From contig CAUEEP010000930.1 in the NCBI GenBank assembly GCA_958450365.1, positions 1,117,501-1,181,500 of the forward strand: 64,000 nt of DNA, in the 5' to 3' direction. Every line of letters begins with the position of its first letter. Position 1 is the first letter of the stretch. This DNA is from Mesorhabditis belari. Taxonomy: Eukaryota > Nematoda > Chromadorea > Rhabditida > Rhabditidae. Position numbers and translations under genes: made by a program. The notes under the pieces are model-generated. The model did no database searches. It was not told the origin of the DNA and worked only from the letters and a program-made list of their open reading frames with translations. Below are positions 61,471 to 64,000 of the stretch, piece by piece.

Positions 61471-61590
61471 CTTTTCCCTTTTCCGTTCCTTTCCTTTTCT
61501 TTTCTTTCCTTTTCTTTTCTCCTTTTCTTTCTTTCCTTCCTTTTCTTTTCTTTTCTTTTCTTTTCTTTTCTTTCCTTTTCTTTTCTCAAA
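61470..61590. repeat. TTTTCTTTCC polypyrimidine tract
   Basis: About 110 bp of TTTTC and CTTTCC repeats on the plus strand. Confidence 0.9.
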
Positions 61591-62269
61591 ACTCGTTCTC
61601 GAGTTTGTTTTCTTGCCACGTCATGTCAAGAACTTTTGACGTACCTACACATTTTTTTTCTCTTCAATTTTCAGCAGAAACTCCGCAAAAAGTATCTAAT
61701 TCGATGAGCAAACTCGTTTAGCAAAATTTTACAAATTTAAGGTTTTTTTTTTGAGAACTTGCGAAATCTTAATGGAAAATCTGAATGGAATTACTTTAGT
61801 TTAGTTTAGTTAAACATTAAACAAAAAGCATTAATAGAAAAGCAATTGATAAGCAAAAGAAAAGCAAAAAGCAATTGATAGAAAATATCTTAACAACTTA
61901 GAAAAAAAAAGTTATTAATAACTTTTCTTTAAACTTTAAACTTTACAATTACTTATTGAGTAAATATCAAGCAGTCTACTCTTGTGTGTTAGAATGGGTG
62001 TGTTTCTATAGCTTGTTTCAATTGTTCGTTGTAATTTTGTGCTCAAAATGAGAATATACCCCTTTCTAATGCATTTGGTGCACCAGAAAGGCTGCGTTTT
62101 CGTTTGCTGAGTGTACCAGAAAGGCTGGGTATAATTTTTTTTCAATTTTTGGTTCTGTTTTTTTTAAAATTTTTTTAATTTGTAGCAAAACTCATAAAAA
62201 ATTTACGCTTTCACCTCAAAGAAAGAAAGTTTATAGATTTGTTTATAGGATCGCTGTAGCATTATGTGA
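61591..62269. other. intergenic, no gene seen
   Basis: AT-rich, with a fold-back word near 62030-62130 (CCCCTTTCTAATGCATTTGG and GTGTACCAGAAAGGCTGGGT). Confidence 0.4.
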
Positions 62270-62945
62270 CAATTGTACAATTGTACAACTCTGTGCTACA
62301 ATGCTGAAATTGTACAACAATTGTACATGAGCTTGAGCTACAACTGTACAACAATTGTACATGAGCTTGAGCTACAATTGTACAACAATTGTACATGAGC
62401 TTGAGCTACAATTGTACATGAGCTTGAGCTACAATTGTACATGAGCCTGAACTACAATTGTACACAAGCCTGAGCTACAATTGTACACAAGCCTGAGCTA
62501 CAATTGTACATGAGCTTGAGCTACAATTGTACACAAGCTTGAGCTACAATTGTACATGAGCTTGAGCTACAATTGTACACAAGCCTGAGCTACAATTGTA
62601 CATGAGCTTGAGCTACAATTGTACACAAGCTTGAGCACAATGAGCTTGGCTACAATGACAGGCTTGTTGTACATGGCTTGAGCTACAATTGTCACAGCTT
62701 GAGCTACAATTGTACACAAGCTGGCTACAATTGTCACAAGCTTGGCAATTGTACACAAGTTGGCTACAATTGTACACAAGCTTGAGCTACAATTGTACAC
62801 AAGCTGAGCTACAATTGTACACAAGCTTGAGCTACAATTGTACACAAGCTTGAGCTACAATTGTACATGAGCCTAAGCTACAATTGTACATGAGCCTGAG
62901 CTACAATTGTACATCTCTACAATTGTACAACAATTGTACATCTCT
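62270..62945. repeat. 24-bp array with ACAATTGTAC palindromes
   Basis: About 27 units of GAGCTTGAGCTACAATTGTA followed by CATGA or CACAA. Units between 62630 and 62770 carry many small deletions, unlike the clean flanks. The palindrome TACAATTGTA is the same as in the arrays at 53765-54325. Confidence 0.92.
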
Positions 62946-63744
62946 AGCTAAAATTTAACAAAAAATATCTAAAGATTAGTAGAAGTTTGAGGGAAATTTT
63001 GTCACATTCAATGCACCAAAAGGGGCTCGTTTAAGCAATAATTAAGCTTAAAGTCCTTTTAAGAAACACTCACTCGAAAAGATTCCAAAACATTGCATCA
63101 GTCATTCGAAAAACAATCAACAATAAGAATGCCAGCATTTTGTTGAGATTTTCAAAAATGAAATCCTCGGTATCATTTGGATATTTAAACTCTTTTCCCT
63201 CGATTCAACAACAATGAAAATCTCAATTTTTTCGAGAAAAGCTGACCTTTTTTGCTTTTTTTGAGAAATTTCTTCTTTTTCCAGTGAGATTTTCAAAAAA
63301 ATCTCTATGATTTCTTAGGATTTTTTGAGATTTTCGTATGAGTAAACTAATCGGCGAATGTTTTTTAAACAATGGCATTTTGTGAAATGAGGGAAAAGGA
63401 CGGGAAAACCCTCTTAGAATGAAGATTTTTATGAGATGAGTCAGACAAAGAGACAAGAGATATTTTGAGAATTTTAGCAATGACTTTAGCAATGACTTGA
63501 TGAACTTCTTTTCACTTTAAACTGCTTTTATTAGGTTTTAAACGAAGACTTTCTTACTAAATTGCTTAGATCTCAGCTTTCAATCAATAGCTTTGAATGA
63601 GATTTGAGAAATTAAAAGCTTAATGCTTAAGCAAAGTTATTAAACGATTAGCGAAGTGCGTAAATTAGCTCCAGACCAAGCTGGGTCGATTGAATCATAA
63701 GGGAGATCCTGAATCAGACTAAGATTTGATCAATTGCTTGCTGA
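62946..63744. other. intergenic, no gene seen
   Basis: AT-rich; no splice-bounded exon or repeat of note. The minus-strand 89-codon frame at 63223-63492 is Lys/Phe/Ser-biased and looks random. Confidence 0.4.
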
Positions 63745-64000
63745 AAAAGCTTGCTCAGGCTCAAGCTTGCTCAAGCTTGCTCAAGCTCAAGCTTGCTCAA
63801 GCTCAAGCTTGCTCAAGCTCAAGCTTGCTCAAGCTCAAGCTTGCTCAAGCTCAAGCTTGCTCAAGCTCAAGCTTGCTCAAGCTCAAGCTTGCTCAAGCTC
63901 AAGCTTGCTCAAGCTCAAGCTTGCTCAAGCTCAAGCTTGCTCAAGCTTGCTCAAGCTTGCTCAAGCTCAAGCTTGCTCAGGCTCAAGCTTGCTCAAGCTC
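63745..64000. repeat. 16-bp array (AAGCTTGCTCAAGCTC) running off the window
   Basis: About 16 near-identical units to the last base; its true length is unknown. Each unit holds AAGCTT and GAGCTTGAGC-like dyads. Confidence 0.95.

Overview
The window is a nematode-type nuclear genome segment. Evidence: AT-rich DNA, many short GT-AG introns ending in TTTCAG/TTTTAG, start codons placed just after a splice acceptor as in spliced-leader trans-splicing, short intergenic spacing, and interstitial arrays related to the nematode telomere hexamer TTAGGC. I cannot name the species. There is no bacterial-type gene, CRISPR array or true rRNA gene.

Layout. 1-7,100: repeats with no convincing gene, apart from one weak candidate exon at 5051-5153. 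7,125-14,579 (minus strand): three compact housekeeping genes head to tail, in transcription order tubulin cofactor C (TBCC), mitochondrial choline dehydrogenase (CHDH) and translation initiation factor eIF3 subunit D. Their spacing suggests an operon, with a mariner-type MITE inserted between the first two. 15,253 to about 58,204 (plus strand): one very large gene for SZT2, the GATOR1-recruiting subunit of the KICSTOR complex. I traced about 81 exons by splice sites and reading phase; they encode about 2,900 residues, and roughly 80% of the locus is intron. 58,936-61,142 (minus strand, converging on SZT2): a nine-exon gene for a Gly-Gln then Pro-rich low-complexity protein of unknown function. 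61,200-64,000: repeats only.

The striking feature is the repeat landscape. Many SZT2 introns carry their own tandem array with a different 6-29 bp unit. Between the arrays lie fold-back MITEs of at least eight families (one MULE-like element has an intact 9-bp target duplication), mariner-derived MITEs, several tRNA-derived SINE-like families and a non-LTR retrotransposon fragment.

Functionally, TBCC works in tubulin folding, CHDH in choline-to-betaine oxidation, eIF3D in cap-dependent initiation, and SZT2 in amino-acid control of TORC1. They share no pathway; their proximity is genomic. Three places do not read cleanly (eIF3D exons 11/12, SZT2 exon 76, and the start of the Gly-Gln gene) and may be assembly indels, alternative splicing or real lesions.
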